From Spirosoma linguale DSM 74 (GTDB lineage Bacteria > Bacteroidota > Bacteroidia > Cytophagales > Spirosomataceae), in contig CP001769.1 in NCBI GenBank assembly GCA_000024525.1, forward strand, positions 6,791,001-6,855,000: 64,000 nt of DNA, written 5' to 3'. The position numbers and the translations under genes were made by a program. Below, one piece after another: positions 30,990-40,291 of this stretch. The notes under the pieces are model-generated. The model worked only from the letters and a program-made list of their open reading frames with translations. It did no database searches and was not told where the DNA came from. Positions within the stretch are counted from its first letter, which is position 1, and the number at the start of each line of letters is the position of its first letter.

Positions 30990-33266
30990 ATGACATTACC
31001 CACTCGAACCGTAACATTATCTATAAAGCTGCTATACTGTTTGTTCTTTTTGTCCGGATTTGCAGCCCTGTTATATCAGGTAATCTGGCAACGGCTACTG
31101 GTTTTTTATACCGGTTCCGACACCATCAGCATTAGTCTCATTGTCTCTGCCTTCATGACCGGTCTCGGGCTGGGCTACCTCGTTGGGGGGCGCCTGGCCG
31201 ACCGGGCGCTGGCGGCTCGCAACCTTCGCTATTTTTTGTGGGCCGAAGCGGGCATTATGGGTTGTGCTGCCATCAGCAAGTGGGTCTTGTACGACATCCT
31301 GTATGTCAGTAGCCCAATCGACAATGCCAGCCCCCTGGTTATGTACGTCGTCGTGTTTGGGGTATTGCTGTTGCCCACCTTTCTCATGGGTTTCTCCCTA
31401 CCGGCTTTATCACGGGCCTTCCGGTTTGGCGACGGTCCCGCGCAGGGTCGTTACATCAGTCTGCTTTACTTCGTAAACACATTGGGGGCGGCTGTAGGGG
31501 CTTTCGTTACAGGCTTCCTGCTGGTTCGTCGGATCGGCTATGAGTCTTCTATCTGGGTAGGTGTACTCTTCAATGGACTATGCGTGCTGGGCGCGCTCTG
31601 GCTGGGCCGACGGCTGCACCATTCCACAGCCATCCGGCAGGCACCCGGCTACTCAACATCGGCCCCCCTGCAATTCACACCAGCCTTAACGTTCTGGTCG
31701 GTGCAGTACGCTTTGTCGGGGTTGGCCGCGCTTTCGCTGGAGCTTATCTGGTTTCGGGTGCTCGAAACGCTGATCAAATCGGTTTCGCTAACTTTTTCCA
31801 TGCTGCTGGGGGTTTATCTGGGCTCTATGGCACTGGGTACGCTGGTGGGCGTTGGCTTGGGGCGAAGGCCATCCTTCCGGGCACCGGCGCGTCGCGAACA
31901 CGTGTTTTTATGCGCACAAACGGGCTTATATCTGTATACTGCCGCATCGATAGGTATATTTATTGCTTCTATTGGGCGAGTTTCGTCGCTCGATTTCCTC
32001 TGGAATTACTTCAAAAGTGGCGAGCCTGTTCTGTCGCCGGGCTTTGCCCTGATTACATACGGCCTTATTCCGCTGTTTTTGCTATTTATACCTACTTTTT
32101 TGATGGGTTTAAGCTTTGCCGTCTCGCAATCACTGATTCAGGACCGGTTTGACGAGGTTGGCCGTAAGGTAGGCTGGTTACAGTTTGTCAATATCGTCGG
32201 CTCGGCGCTGGGCGCCTGGCTGGTTACGTGGATCGGCTTTCCGGTTCTGGGAACGGCGCTGCTCCTTAAACTTATTGCCGGGCTTGGTATCATCTACGGC
32301 TTTGCCCTGTTTGCGCGTCGGCATCTCAGCGCGTTGGCAGTATCCGTGCTGACGGTTGTGCAAATTCTAATCCTCGTGCAAATTCCCGATAATACCAGCT
32401 TTTGGCAACGCCTGAACGGTGTTGACAAAGCAACCGATCTGCTCTTTAACGAAAACGAATCGGGGGTGTCGGTAATCAAGCTAATGCCCGACCATCGGGC
32501 TGGCGTTGTCTTTGTCAACGGTCTTGGCCAAAGTGCCTTGCCTTATTCCATCGACGAGGTACACACATTGTTGGGCGGGTTGCCAGTTATGATGCATCCT
32601 AACCCGGAGCGCGTCGCCGTGATCGGGCTGGGGTCGGCCGGAACCGTGCAAGGAATTGGTGGTCGGTCCGAAACCCGACAAATCGACTGTTTCGAGATCG
32701 TCAGTAACCAGGCCCGGATTCTAGCGGAGTACGGGGCCAAGGTTAAAGACAGTAGCGTTGACAATGTATTGTCTGACGAGCGACTCAAACTCATCTTCCG
32801 GGATGGTCGGTACGCCCTTCAGCATAGTTCGGCTGCCTATGATGTAATTGAGGCAGACGCCCTTCGGCCTACGTCGGCTTTTTCAGGCAATATTTATTCC
32901 CGGGAGTATTTCGAATTACTTCGATCAAGGCTTCGGCCGGGAGGCTATGCGGTTACTTGGGCTCCTACAGTCCGTATCCGCAATACGTTCCAGACAGTAT
33001 TCCCTTATATTCTTTACGTCGATGATTTGGTCCTGATCGGGAGTAATCAACCCATTAAGGTCGATTGGGTCGCGATTCAGCAACGCGCGACGACGGGGTT
33101 TGGCCAGCTCCATTACAAATCGGCCGGTATCGACTTATGGAAGATTTTGACCAAATACCGATTGCATCTTCGTGCTCTGCCCGGCAGTCAGCCTATTAGC
33201 CGGGAAATCAACACAGACTTGTTTCCGAAAGATGAATACAGTATCCGGCAACGGGACAAAGCATAG
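30990..33266 (+). CDS. membrane protein with C-terminal spermidine-synthase-like domain
   Basis: This protein of about 758 aa has eleven or twelve membrane segments in the first 480 residues, with glycine-rich FALMTGLGLGYLVGG-like helices (AFMTGLGLGYLVGGRLADR is present). It ends with an S-adenosylmethionine-type Rossmann domain (about 530-720; RVAVIGLGSAGTVQGIGG, IDCFEIVSNQ, LIFRDGRYAL, DVIEADALRPTSAFSGNIYS). This is the fused MFS/spermidine synthase-like architecture seen across bacteria; true polyamine synthesis is not established. The start at 30990 is preferred over a GTG 42 bp upstream because it precedes the first membrane helix directly. Substrate unknown. Confidence 0.75.
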   Translation: MTLPTRTVTLSIKLLYCLFFLSGFAALLYQVIWQRLLVFYTGSDTISISLIVSAFMTGLGLGYLVGGRLADRALAARNLRYFLWAEAGIMGCAAISKWVLYDILYVSSPIDNASPLVMYVVVFGVLLLPTFLMGFSLPALSRAFRFGDGPAQGRYISLLYFVNTLGAAVGAFVTGFLLVRRIGYESSIWVGVLFNGLCVLGALWLGRRLHHSTAIRQAPGYSTSAPLQFTPALTFWSVQYALSGLAALSLELIWFRVLETLIKSVSLTFSMLLGVYLGSMALGTLVGVGLGRRPSFRAPARREHVFLCAQTGLYLYTAASIGIFIASIGRVSSLDFLWNYFKSGEPVLSPGFALITYGLIPLFLLFIPTFLMGLSFAVSQSLIQDRFDEVGRKVGWLQFVNIVGSALGAWLVTWIGFPVLGTALLLKLIAGLGIIYGFALFARRHLSALAVSVLTVVQILILVQIPDNTSFWQRLNGVDKATDLLFNENESGVSVIKLMPDHRAGVVFVNGLGQSALPYSIDEVHTLLGGLPVMMHPNPERVAVIGLGSAGTVQGIGGRSETRQIDCFEIVSNQARILAEYGAKVKDSSVDNVLSDERLKLIFRDGRYALQHSSAAYDVIEADALRPTSAFSGNIYSREYFELLRSRLRPGGYAVTWAPTVRIRNTFQTVFPYILYVDDLVLIGSNQPIKVDWVAIQQRATTGFGQLHYKSAGIDLWKILTKYRLHLRALPGSQPISREINTDLFPKDEYSIRQRDKA

Positions 33267-33336
33267 TAAGCACTGGTTATTGAGTTATAAGGTCATTGGT
33301 TATTTATTGGCTGGTCAATAGTAGCGGTTGATGTGG

Positions 33337-33831
33337 TTAAGTGAGTCTCTCTATTACCGCTCTGTGTTCCGGAAACTCTGCCAGTAACTGTTCCCGGTCG
33401 GCCATTTCGAAGTCGGCGAAGTCGAAACCGGGAGCTACGGTACAGCCAACCAGCGAGAAGTCGACACCGGTGGCAGGCTTCGAGCCAAACCAGCACCCGG
33501 CCGGAACGACGGCCTGAAATACCTCGCCCTGAGCGGGGTTACTGCCCAGTCGGATAACGCTTAAATCACCGATTGGGGTGATGACAAAAATCTCCAGCGC
33601 CCCGCCCGCGTAAAAATGCCAGACTTCGTCCGATGCGATCCGGTGCAGCGCCGAAACATGATGGCTTTCGAGCAGGAAATAGATGGCCGTACTGAAGGCC
33701 CGATCTCCGCCAAATCGCTCCGGTAAAGCCGATTGCGGAATTGTCTCGGCTGCGCGGTACGTCTCCGCAAAATAGCCCCCTTCCGGATGAGGCTGCATGT
33801 TGTAGGTTTGAACGTAGTAAGCGGCAGCCAT
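33337..33831 (-). CDS. cupin domain protein, DUF985 family
   Basis: The 164-aa protein starting at 33831 (MAAAYYVQTYNMQPHPEGGY) is a DUF985 cupin. Typical family features are HPEGGYFAETYR, the SALHRIASDEVWHFYAGG metal-site region and LVGCTVAPGFDFADFEM near the end. The longer frame (24 additional codons) is Pro/His-rich and lies in a repeated-word region, so it was not used. Family members are of unknown or epimerase-like function. Confidence 0.85.
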   Translation of the reverse strand: MAAAYYVQTYNMQPHPEGGYFAETYRAAETIPQSALPERFGGDRAFSTAIYFLLESHHVSALHRIASDEVWHFYAGGALEIFVITPIGDLSVIRLGSNPAQGEVFQAVVPAGCWFGSKPATGVDFSLVGCTVAPGFDFADFEMADREQLLAEFPEHRAVIERLT

Positions 33832-33834
33832 GTG

Positions 33835-33960
33835 GGGTGGTGGAATGAGTGGGGTAGTAAAGTAGGTGGAGTGGTGGAGTAGGTGTGGTAAGTGAAGTGG
33901 CAAACAGGCATTAGACTCCGCTCAGTCCACTTATTACACCACTACACTTACTCCACTACT
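33835..33960. repeat. low-complexity inverted repeat of GTGGAGTAGTGAAG-type words
   Basis: Purine-rich words (GGTGGAGTGGTGGAGTAGG) are followed by their pyrimidine-rich counterparts (CACTTATTACACCACTACAC). They can form a long imperfect hairpin between cupin and triosephosphate isomerase genes. A sister repeat is at 39551-39642. Confidence 0.5.
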
Positions 33961-33967
33961 CACCAAT

Positions 33968-34732
33968 CTACTGCGCTGCTTTCACAACCGTCAGGAAATC
34001 GCGGGATTTGAGCGATGCGCCACCAATCAGGCCACCGTCGACGTCGGGACGGGCGAATAGCTCCTCGGCGTTCTGCGCGTTGGCGCTGCCGCCGTACAGG
34101 ATGGTTGTGTCCTGCGCTACCGCGTCGCCGTATTGACCGGCAATATGCTGGCGAAGTTCGAAGTGCATGTCCTGTGCCTGTGCCGACGAAGCCGTCAGGC
34201 CCGTACCAATCGCCCAGATGGGTTCGTAGGCGATCACAATATTGGCAAACGACTCGGCCGACAGATGAAAAAGGCTCTCTGTAATCTGATCTTTTACGAA
34301 GGCGACATAATCACCGTTTTCGCGAAGATCACGAGATTCACCGCAGCAGAAGATAGGTTTCAGCCCGTTTTCGAGCGCGATATTTACTTTCTCGGCTAGT
34401 TGAGCGTTGGTTTCGCCGAAATACTGCCGCCGTTCGCTGTGGCCCAAAATAACGTACTCAACCCCGATTGACTGGAGCATAGGGGCCGAAATCTCGCCCG
34501 TATAAGCACCGGATACTTTCTCGTGGCAGTTCTGAGCACCCAACGCAACCTTGCCGCCGTCGGTTACGTATTGCCGGGCAGTAGCCAGGTAGAGCGCGGG
34601 TGGGCAAAGGACTACTTCAACATCACCCGTTATCTCATCCTTAACCATATTAATTACCTCCGATAGCAGGGCTTTTGCTTCGTCGGCTGTCTTGTTCATT
34701 TTCCAGTTTCCGGCAACGATTTTCTTCCGCAT
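33968..34732 (-). CDS. tpiA: triosephosphate isomerase
   Basis: This 254-aa glycolytic enzyme interconverts dihydroxyacetone phosphate and glyceraldehyde 3-phosphate. The start MRKKIVAGNWKMNK is at 34732. Catalytic features are K13 in NWKMNK, H in ILGHSERRQYFGE, E in IAYEPIWAIGTG, the flexible-loop residues after it, and the phosphate-binding ILYGGSANAQN and GGLIGGASL segments. Full length and single-gene. Confidence 0.97.
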   Translation of the reverse strand: MRKKIVAGNWKMNKTADEAKALLSEVINMVKDEITGDVEVVLCPPALYLATARQYVTDGGKVALGAQNCHEKVSGAYTGEISAPMLQSIGVEYVILGHSERRQYFGETNAQLAEKVNIALENGLKPIFCCGESRDLRENGDYVAFVKDQITESLFHLSAESFANIVIAYEPIWAIGTGLTASSAQAQDMHFELRQHIAGQYGDAVAQDTTILYGGSANAQNAEELFARPDVDGGLIGGASLKSRDFLTVVKAAQ

Positions 34733-34968
34733 AATCAATTAATAATGAGTTCAGAACCAATAAATAAACCCCTTGAAACAGTCGTTTCTTTGTCAATTCG
34801 GGGCGAAATTAGAACATTTAAGCCGAACACTTCGCCCGGGCAGTTACTAAAATTTGTCCAGACCCCCATAGAATAGCTAAACCGTTCGTAATCAGAAAAA
34901 ACCAATACGTAAATTCTTGTGTTATTCGGATAAAAAAATGCGTAATTTTAATGTAAGACAACTTCTAT

Positions 34969-36234
34969 ATGAAAACGCTGGTATTGATAATCGGGCTACT
35001 ATGCACCTGCGCGGTTACGCGGGGCGACGATCACCAGCAGGGCACACCTGACAAGGAGCGTTATGGATTTTTTATTGCCGGAAACCGGACATGGACCCGC
35101 ATTCCGTTCCAACTACACTCGAACCTGATCATCGTTCCGGTACGCGTCAACGATTCCGACACGCTGAGCTTCATCCTCGATACGGGTGTAAGCAATACCA
35201 TCATTACCGATCCCAACGCATTTGGCAAAAAGCCGTTAACGCTTACTCGAAAAGTGAAGATCAGCGGGGCTGGTGAAGGCAATAGTTTGACAGCCTCTAT
35301 AGCCATCGACAACACGCTGAGCATGGGCGGGCTTCGGGCTGCGCATCACAATCTGGTTATTCTCGACGAAGATGTTTTAAAACTATCGGAGTATGTAGGT
35401 ACGCCCGTTCACGGCATTTTTGGCTACGAAGTCTTTGCCAACTTCGTCGTCAATGTCGATTTCCAGCGCCGGGAAATAACCCTGATGAAACCGGATAAAT
35501 ACACCTATCGAAAACGCAAAGGCGATCGATACCCCATCACCATTCAGGATACCAAAGCTTATACCGATGCCCTGTCGGTGTTTGACGGCGAGAAAAGTCT
35601 GCCTCTGCGCGTGGTTTTAGATACCGGTGCCGGCCATGCGTTGCTGCTCGACCGTTCGCGAAGTACGGCCGCTATGCCTATGCCTGCCAAAAGCATTCGT
35701 GCACAATTGGGCCGGGGCCTCAACGGCGTAATTAACGGCGTTATGGGTCGAATCCAGAAAGTACGGTTTGGTAAGTATGAACTGGATAATATCCTGGCCT
35801 CTTTCCCCGACAGCATGGCCTTTGGTATGAAACTGGTCGACATGCCCGAACGGCAGGGCAATGTAGGCTGCGAGCTACTGCGTCGTTTCAACGTCACCTT
35901 TAATTATACCGACCGGTACATTGTCATGAAGCCAATCAAGCGGCTTATGCGCGAGAGTTTTGAGCACGACATGAGCGGTATGGAACTTCGTGCCAAAGGC
36001 GAGCGGCTTCGTAACTATTACGTCGACAAAGTTATTGACGGTTCTCCAGCCGATATGGCCGGTCTGATGGAGGGGGATGAGGTTCTGTTTGTTAATAATA
36101 CCTCTTCCAATGATCTGACGGTTAGTGATATATATAAAATACTCCAGAAGGGAGAAGGGAAAGAGGTCTCTATCCTGGTCCGGCGAAACGGACAGATCAT
36201 TGTGACAAGCTTTGTATTGAAGCGATTAATCTGA
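34969..36234 (+). CDS. retropepsin-like aspartyl protease with PDZ domain
   Basis: This 421-aa exported protein has a signal peptide (residues 1-18). Two aspartyl-protease halves follow: the first has FILDTGVSNTIIT and the second VVLDTGAGHALLLD, both with the DTG motif of retropepsin-like folds. The C-terminal PDZ domain covers about 330-418 (YYVDKVIDGSPADMAGLMEG). Pairs of this kind (Asp_protease_2 plus PDZ) are periplasmic proteases of unknown substrate, common in Bacteroidota. The gene is preceded by a 230-bp leader and followed closely by the convergent kinase gene. Confidence 0.83.
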   Translation: MKTLVLIIGLLCTCAVTRGDDHQQGTPDKERYGFFIAGNRTWTRIPFQLHSNLIIVPVRVNDSDTLSFILDTGVSNTIITDPNAFGKKPLTLTRKVKISGAGEGNSLTASIAIDNTLSMGGLRAAHHNLVILDEDVLKLSEYVGTPVHGIFGYEVFANFVVNVDFQRREITLMKPDKYTYRKRKGDRYPITIQDTKAYTDALSVFDGEKSLPLRVVLDTGAGHALLLDRSRSTAAMPMPAKSIRAQLGRGLNGVINGVMGRIQKVRFGKYELDNILASFPDSMAFGMKLVDMPERQGNVGCELLRRFNVTFNYTDRYIVMKPIKRLMRESFEHDMSGMELRAKGERLRNYYVDKVIDGSPADMAGLMEGDEVLFVNNTSSNDLTVSDIYKILQKGEGKEVSILVRRNGQIIVTSFVLKRLI

Positions 36235-36257
36235 TTGCTGGAGCGTACCCCGCCATA

Positions 36258-37292
36258 TCAATCAACCCGCTCCAGCTTGAACCGGAAGGTAGTTCCTTTA
36301 TCGACTTTGCTCATGACCGAAATCTTCGATTTGTGGGCATTGAGGATGTGTTTTACGATGGCCAGTCCCAGGCCTGTGCCGCCCCGGTCTTTGGAGCGGC
36401 TTTTTTCTACCCGGTAGAAACGCTCGAAGATCCGGCTTAAGTGTTCGGGAGGAATGCCCGGCCCATCGTCGCGGATGGAAACGAGAACGAATTTTTTGTC
36501 TTCTTCCAGATTGACCTGCACATGCCCGTTTTCATTGCCGTATTTAACCGCATTTTCGATAAGGTTGGTCATCACCTGTAGAATACGCTGGGCATCGGCC
36601 TTTACCCAAACAGGGCCAGGGGGCGTACTTTTTAACACAAGCGAGGTTCGCTTGGCATGGGCAATTTTTTCCAGCTGTTCAAAAATTTCGTGCGTAACGT
36701 GGGCCATGTCAACCCGGTCGAAATTCATTTTTACTTCGCCCGTTTCCAGTTGCGAGAGCGCTACCAGATCTTTTACCAGCGCATCGAGCCCATCGAGACT
36801 TTTGGCGGCTTTGGAGAGAAATTTGTCCCGGACCCGTTCGTCGTCAACCGCCCCGTCAATCAGGGTATGAATAAAACCCTGAGCAGCAAAAATGGGTGTC
36901 TTTAATTCGTGCGACACATCGGCCAGAAACTCCCGCCGGAAAAGCTCCAGGCGTTTCAATTCATCAATTTCTTTCTGCTTTTTGGCGACGTAAACGAAAA
37001 TCTCGTCGTTCAGCTTTTTAAACGGGTTCGTGTTCTTGATGATCGCCTTCCGCGAGATGTTGAAGTCGCGGATCTTCAGTTTGTGAATAGTCTTGTACAT
37101 CTTGTTCACTTCGCGAAATACAAGCAACTCAATAGCGTACAAAACCAAAAAAAACGAGATGGCAAACGACGAAAGACCCGCTACAAAAAGAATGTTCATG
37201 GTAGCCCCGTCGACAAACGACAGAAATATCAGCGTCATAGCCGAAATCAGACAGGCCAGCAAAAGCGCAATAATACGGGGACTTAGGGACAT
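36258..37292 (-). CDS. sensor histidine kinase (PhoR-like)
   Basis: This 344-aa membrane kinase has two membrane segments near residues 5-25 and 35-58 with almost no periplasmic loop. A linker follows, then the HisKA domain with H128 in ADVSHELKTPIFAAQGF and the HATPase domain with LIENAVKYGNE (N box), VSIRDDGPGIPPEHL (G1), FYRVEKSRSKDRGGTGLGL (F and G2 boxes). It autophosphorylates and passes phosphate to the OmpR-type regulator upstream (37388-38095). The small or absent sensor loop suggests that it senses membrane or cytoplasmic signals, as PhoR does. Confidence 0.88.
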   Translation of the reverse strand: MSLSPRIIALLLACLISAMTLIFLSFVDGATMNILFVAGLSSFAISFFLVLYAIELLVFREVNKMYKTIHKLKIRDFNISRKAIIKNTNPFKKLNDEIFVYVAKKQKEIDELKRLELFRREFLADVSHELKTPIFAAQGFIHTLIDGAVDDERVRDKFLSKAAKSLDGLDALVKDLVALSQLETGEVKMNFDRVDMAHVTHEIFEQLEKIAHAKRTSLVLKSTPPGPVWVKADAQRILQVMTNLIENAVKYGNENGHVQVNLEEDKKFVLVSIRDDGPGIPPEHLSRIFERFYRVEKSRSKDRGGTGLGLAIVKHILNAHKSKISVMSKVDKGTTFRFKLERVD

Positions 37293-37320
37293 GGGGCAAA
37301 GATAGAAAGGTGAAAGAATG

Positions 37321-37373
37321 AAAGAGCGAAAGAGTGAAAACTAGCTTAAGCCGATTTCACTCTTTCGCTCTTT
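37321..37373. terminator. hairpin between the kinase and regulator genes
   Basis: AAAGAGCGAAAGAGTGAAA (37321-37339) pairs perfectly with its complement at 37355-37373 (19 bp, loop 15). It lies between two genes on the same strand, so it may tune the amount of kinase relative to regulator. Confidence 0.5.
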
Positions 37374-37387
37374 CACCTTTTCGCCCT

Positions 37388-38095
37388 TTATTCTGGCTGG
37401 TCTGTAAACATATACCCTACACCCTTTAGCGTACGGATGTGTGTATCACCAATTTTTTCGCGGAGCTTGCGGATGTGTACGTCTACCGTGCGTTCGAGTA
37501 CGTAAATATCGGCCCCCCATATTTTTTGCAGCAACTCTTCGCGGCTGCAAACCTTATTTGGGTGCTGAGCGAGGAAGAATAACAGTTCAAATTCTTTTTT
37601 GGGCAGAATGACCTGCTTATCGTTTTGGCTAACCGAGTAATTTTTGCGGTTGATGAGCAGGTCGGCAATCTGGATTTGCTCGCCGGGATCGGCTTTCTGA
37701 GCTTCGCGACGGAACAGGGCATTAATACGGCTCATCAGCGCACGAGGCTTGATGGGCTTAGTAATGTAGTCGTCGGCGCCAACGTCGAACGCGGCTACTT
37801 CAGAGTACTCTTCCGAGCGGGCTGTCAGGTACAGAATATAGGTTTGGCGCAGTTCGGGAATGTCACGAAGCTGTCGGCCAGCCTCAATGCCATCCAGGTG
37901 CGGCATCATGATATCCAGCAGAACTAATTCGGGCATATACGTTCTGGCTACCTCAAGGGCTTTTCGGCCGTCGGTTGCTGTACGAACATCGTAACCCTCC
38001 TTAGATAAGTTATATTCGAGCATCTCCAGGATGTCGGCGTCGTCGTCAACAACGAGAACGCGGTGTAAAGGTTGAGCAGCTTTAGCAGCACTCAT
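37388..38095 (-). CDS. OmpR/PhoB family response regulator
   Basis: The 235-aa protein starting at 38095 (MSAAKAAQPLHRVLVVDDDA) has the receiver domain with acidic pair DDDA, phospho-acceptor Asp in LVLLDIMMPHLDG, T in LYLTARSEE and K in YITKPIKPRAL. The winged-helix domain follows at about 135-230 (PKKEFELLFFLAQHPNKVCS, VDVHIRKLREKIGD). It is encoded upstream of the PhoR-like kinase on the same strand and is most likely its partner. The longer upstream frame (31 extra codons) is not supported by homology. Confidence 0.9.
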   Translation of the reverse strand: MSAAKAAQPLHRVLVVDDDADILEMLEYNLSKEGYDVRTATDGRKALEVARTYMPELVLLDIMMPHLDGIEAGRQLRDIPELRQTYILYLTARSEEYSEVAAFDVGADDYITKPIKPRALMSRINALFRREAQKADPGEQIQIADLLINRKNYSVSQNDKQVILPKKEFELLFFLAQHPNKVCSREELLQKIWGADIYVLERTVDVHIRKLREKIGDTHIRTLKGVGYMFTDQPE

Positions 38096-38393
38096 ACGAA
38101 GTGAAGTTGGTAAGAATCGTTTATCCGTTGGTACGTTTATCCCATATCGGCAGGCCGAAGTTACGTGGCTTATCCGCAACGTTATCAATCAGGAATGCAT
38201 ACTTAACAAAAACTTAACAGCTATTTCCTGATTTAAACCCTCGCCTAACGGTTGGTTTTGAGTTCATTAATTCCTCATTAAGCTAAGTAAACGATCTAAA
38301 CAAAGCGAAAGAATACGGGTTGGTTACATCGGTAAGCTATCCAAATTTAAACGAAAATTACAATTAAACTACTGAGTTGTTTTTACTTGCATT

Positions 38394-39545
38394 ATGAATA
38401 TTCGCTCCCGGGAAATTGAGCTCCCATCGTACGCAAAACTTGTTTGCGTACTGCTGTCGCTGGTTATTATTGTCTATGGCTTACATGAGTTGCAGGGTCT
38501 GCTGATTCCACTGGTTTTTGCCATCCTGTTTTCTGTTTTACTGTTTCCATTGGTGCAGCGGCTCGAAAACTGGGGTGTTCCAAGAATACTAGCCATTGTT
38601 ATATGCCTGTTACTGGCTCTGGGGGCGTTAACAGCCTTATTCTGGGGTGTATCCGTCCAGATCAGTAGCTTCTCGGAAGTGATTCCGCAGTTTGTAAAGC
38701 GCGGAAGTCAATACATTGACAGTATCCAGACCTTTGCCGACGAACAACTGAATATCGACCGGAAGCGGCAGGTGGCCGAAATTAAGAAGTACCTGAATCA
38801 GGCGCTGGCCGAGGGTGGTACCATTCTAACGACCACGTTGCTGGCTACAACCAGTATTCTGACGAACCTGTTTCTGGTCTTGCTATTTGCCTTCTTTTTC
38901 CTGCTTTACCGCGACTTCTTCCGCTCGTTCTTCTACAAAGTATTCGACGATACCCGCCGGTCGAAGATCGACGATGTTATGAGTGGTATTTATGAAGTTG
39001 TTAAAGATTATCTGGCCGGTCTGGTGCTGGTAATCCTGATCATCGGCACGTTAATGACGGTTGGACTGCTTATTCTGGGCGTAGATTATGCGGTGTTTTT
39101 TGGCTTCTTTGGGGCCTGCCTGGTGCTGATTCCATACTTCGGGATTTCGATGGGGTCGTTACTACCGGCGGCTTATACGCTTGTCACGCAGGATAACCCC
39201 CTCAAGGCACTGGGCGTTATTGGCGTTTTTCTGTTCGTGCAAACGCTGGAAGGCAACTTTATCACCCCTTACATTGTGGGATCTAAAGTGAGTATCAATC
39301 CGCTGGCAGCCATCGTTGTGCTGATTTTGTGGGAAAACGTATGGGGATTGCCGGGTCTGATTTTAGCCTTACCCATGACGGCCATCATAAAAGTTATTTT
39401 CGATTCTGTAGAGGCCCTCAAACCGTACGGCTTTGTCATTGGCGAAGCTGAGAAGCCGCGCCCACCCATCAAAAACCTCCAGGAACTAGCCGACCAGCTA
39501 CCCAAACGAGCGAAAAAAGTCGGGAAAGTGGAGGAGAAGAATTAG
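38394..39545 (+). CDS. AI-2E family transporter (PerM/YdiK type)
   Basis: This 383-aa inner-membrane protein has eight predicted helices: two pairs at the N-terminus, a soluble segment around residues 95-145 and four to five more helices after 150. The hallmark PerM segments LIPYFGISMGSLLPA and NFITPYIVGSKVSINPLA, plus a C-terminal VWGLPGLILALPMTAI, are seen. The family exports small molecules or acts as a Na+/H+ antiporter; the substrate here is unknown. Monocistronic. Confidence 0.85.
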   Translation: MNIRSREIELPSYAKLVCVLLSLVIIVYGLHELQGLLIPLVFAILFSVLLFPLVQRLENWGVPRILAIVICLLLALGALTALFWGVSVQISSFSEVIPQFVKRGSQYIDSIQTFADEQLNIDRKRQVAEIKKYLNQALAEGGTILTTTLLATTSILTNLFLVLLFAFFFLLYRDFFRSFFYKVFDDTRRSKIDDVMSGIYEVVKDYLAGLVLVILIIGTLMTVGLLILGVDYAVFFGFFGACLVLIPYFGISMGSLLPAAYTLVTQDNPLKALGVIGVFLFVQTLEGNFITPYIVGSKVSINPLAAIVVLILWENVWGLPGLILALPMTAIIKVIFDSVEALKPYGFVIGEAEKPRPPIKNLQELADQLPKRAKKVGKVEEKN

Positions 39546-39550
39546 GTTTT

Positions 39551-39642
39551 GGTGGAGTTAGTGAAGTAGGTGGAGTTAGTGAAGTAAGTGGAGTAGGGTT
39601 TCACTCACTACACTTACTACACCTACTTCACTCACTTCACTA
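39551..39642. repeat. low-complexity inverted and direct repeat
   Basis: Several GTGAAGTAGGTGGAGTTA words (39558-39600) face CACTACACTTACTACACCTA-type words (39603-39640). A long hairpin can form between the convergent genes and probably terminates both. It is related to the repeat at 33835-33960 and extends into the stop codon of the LON-N gene. Confidence 0.5.
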
Positions 39643-40269
39643 AAAATTCAACGGGTCCAAGTTCTTAAAATGGCCGTTCATGCGGATGCGCTGCTTGGTG
39701 CGCTCCATGTCCGACACTACCGGAAGTACGTTATTGAGGTGTTGTATCAGGAAAAGCTGGCGTTCGGCTTCCGTTTCGAGGGTCAGCAGTTCGTATTCCT
39801 GCTCGATGGATAGCCCGACTTTATGCGCTACCTTATAAGATAGGTTCTCCGATGAAGCTGAGTAATCTGTTTCGATTTGAAGCAGGTTATACAATCGCTC
39901 CAGCCGTTCGACCAGGGCCGATGCGTGGGCGCTGTAGCTGTCGCCGGGTGAAAGTATCTCTACTTCACCGCCAGCATACAGTTTTCCCGGTATCGGATTC
40001 TCGAAGTTTACCAGCTTAAAAACGCCCAGACCTTTCGATTTAATGTCCATTCGGCCGTCGGGATAGCGTTTGTGCAGCGTGGTTACGTGCATTTCGGTTC
40101 CGTAGCCGGGGAGCTTGTTGTTAATGAAAGCCGGAATCCCAAATGTCCGCTCTTCTTCCAGGCATTCGTTGATGAGCTGACGGTAGCGTGGTTCAAAAAT
40201 ATGCAGATTCAAATCCTCGCCAGGATAAACAATCAGGTTGAGCGGAAACAAAGAGAGCGTCTTTTCCAT
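39640..40269 (-). CDS. LON peptidase substrate-binding (LON-N) domain protein
   Basis: This 209-aa protein begins SLFPLNLIVYPGEDLNLHIF after MEKTL, and has EPRYRQLINECLEEERTFGI, the pattern of ATP-dependent protease La N-terminal domain proteins. The ATPase and protease domains of Lon are absent, which is normal for this stand-alone family. Function is unclear, probably protein binding. It ends in the terminator-like repeat. It is followed upstream by the isochorismatase gene 22 bp away, same strand, likely an operon. Confidence 0.8.
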   Translation of the reverse strand: MEKTLSLFPLNLIVYPGEDLNLHIFEPRYRQLINECLEEERTFGIPAFINNKLPGYGTEMHVTTLHKRYPDGRMDIKSKGLGVFKLVNFENPIPGKLYAGGEVEILSPGDSYSAHASALVERLERLYNLLQIETDYSASSENLSYKVAHKVGLSIEQEYELLTLETEAERQLFLIQHLNNVLPVVSDMERTKQRIRMNGHFKNLDPLNF

Positions 40270-40291
40270 AGCGACGAAAAGGTAAGGGTTT

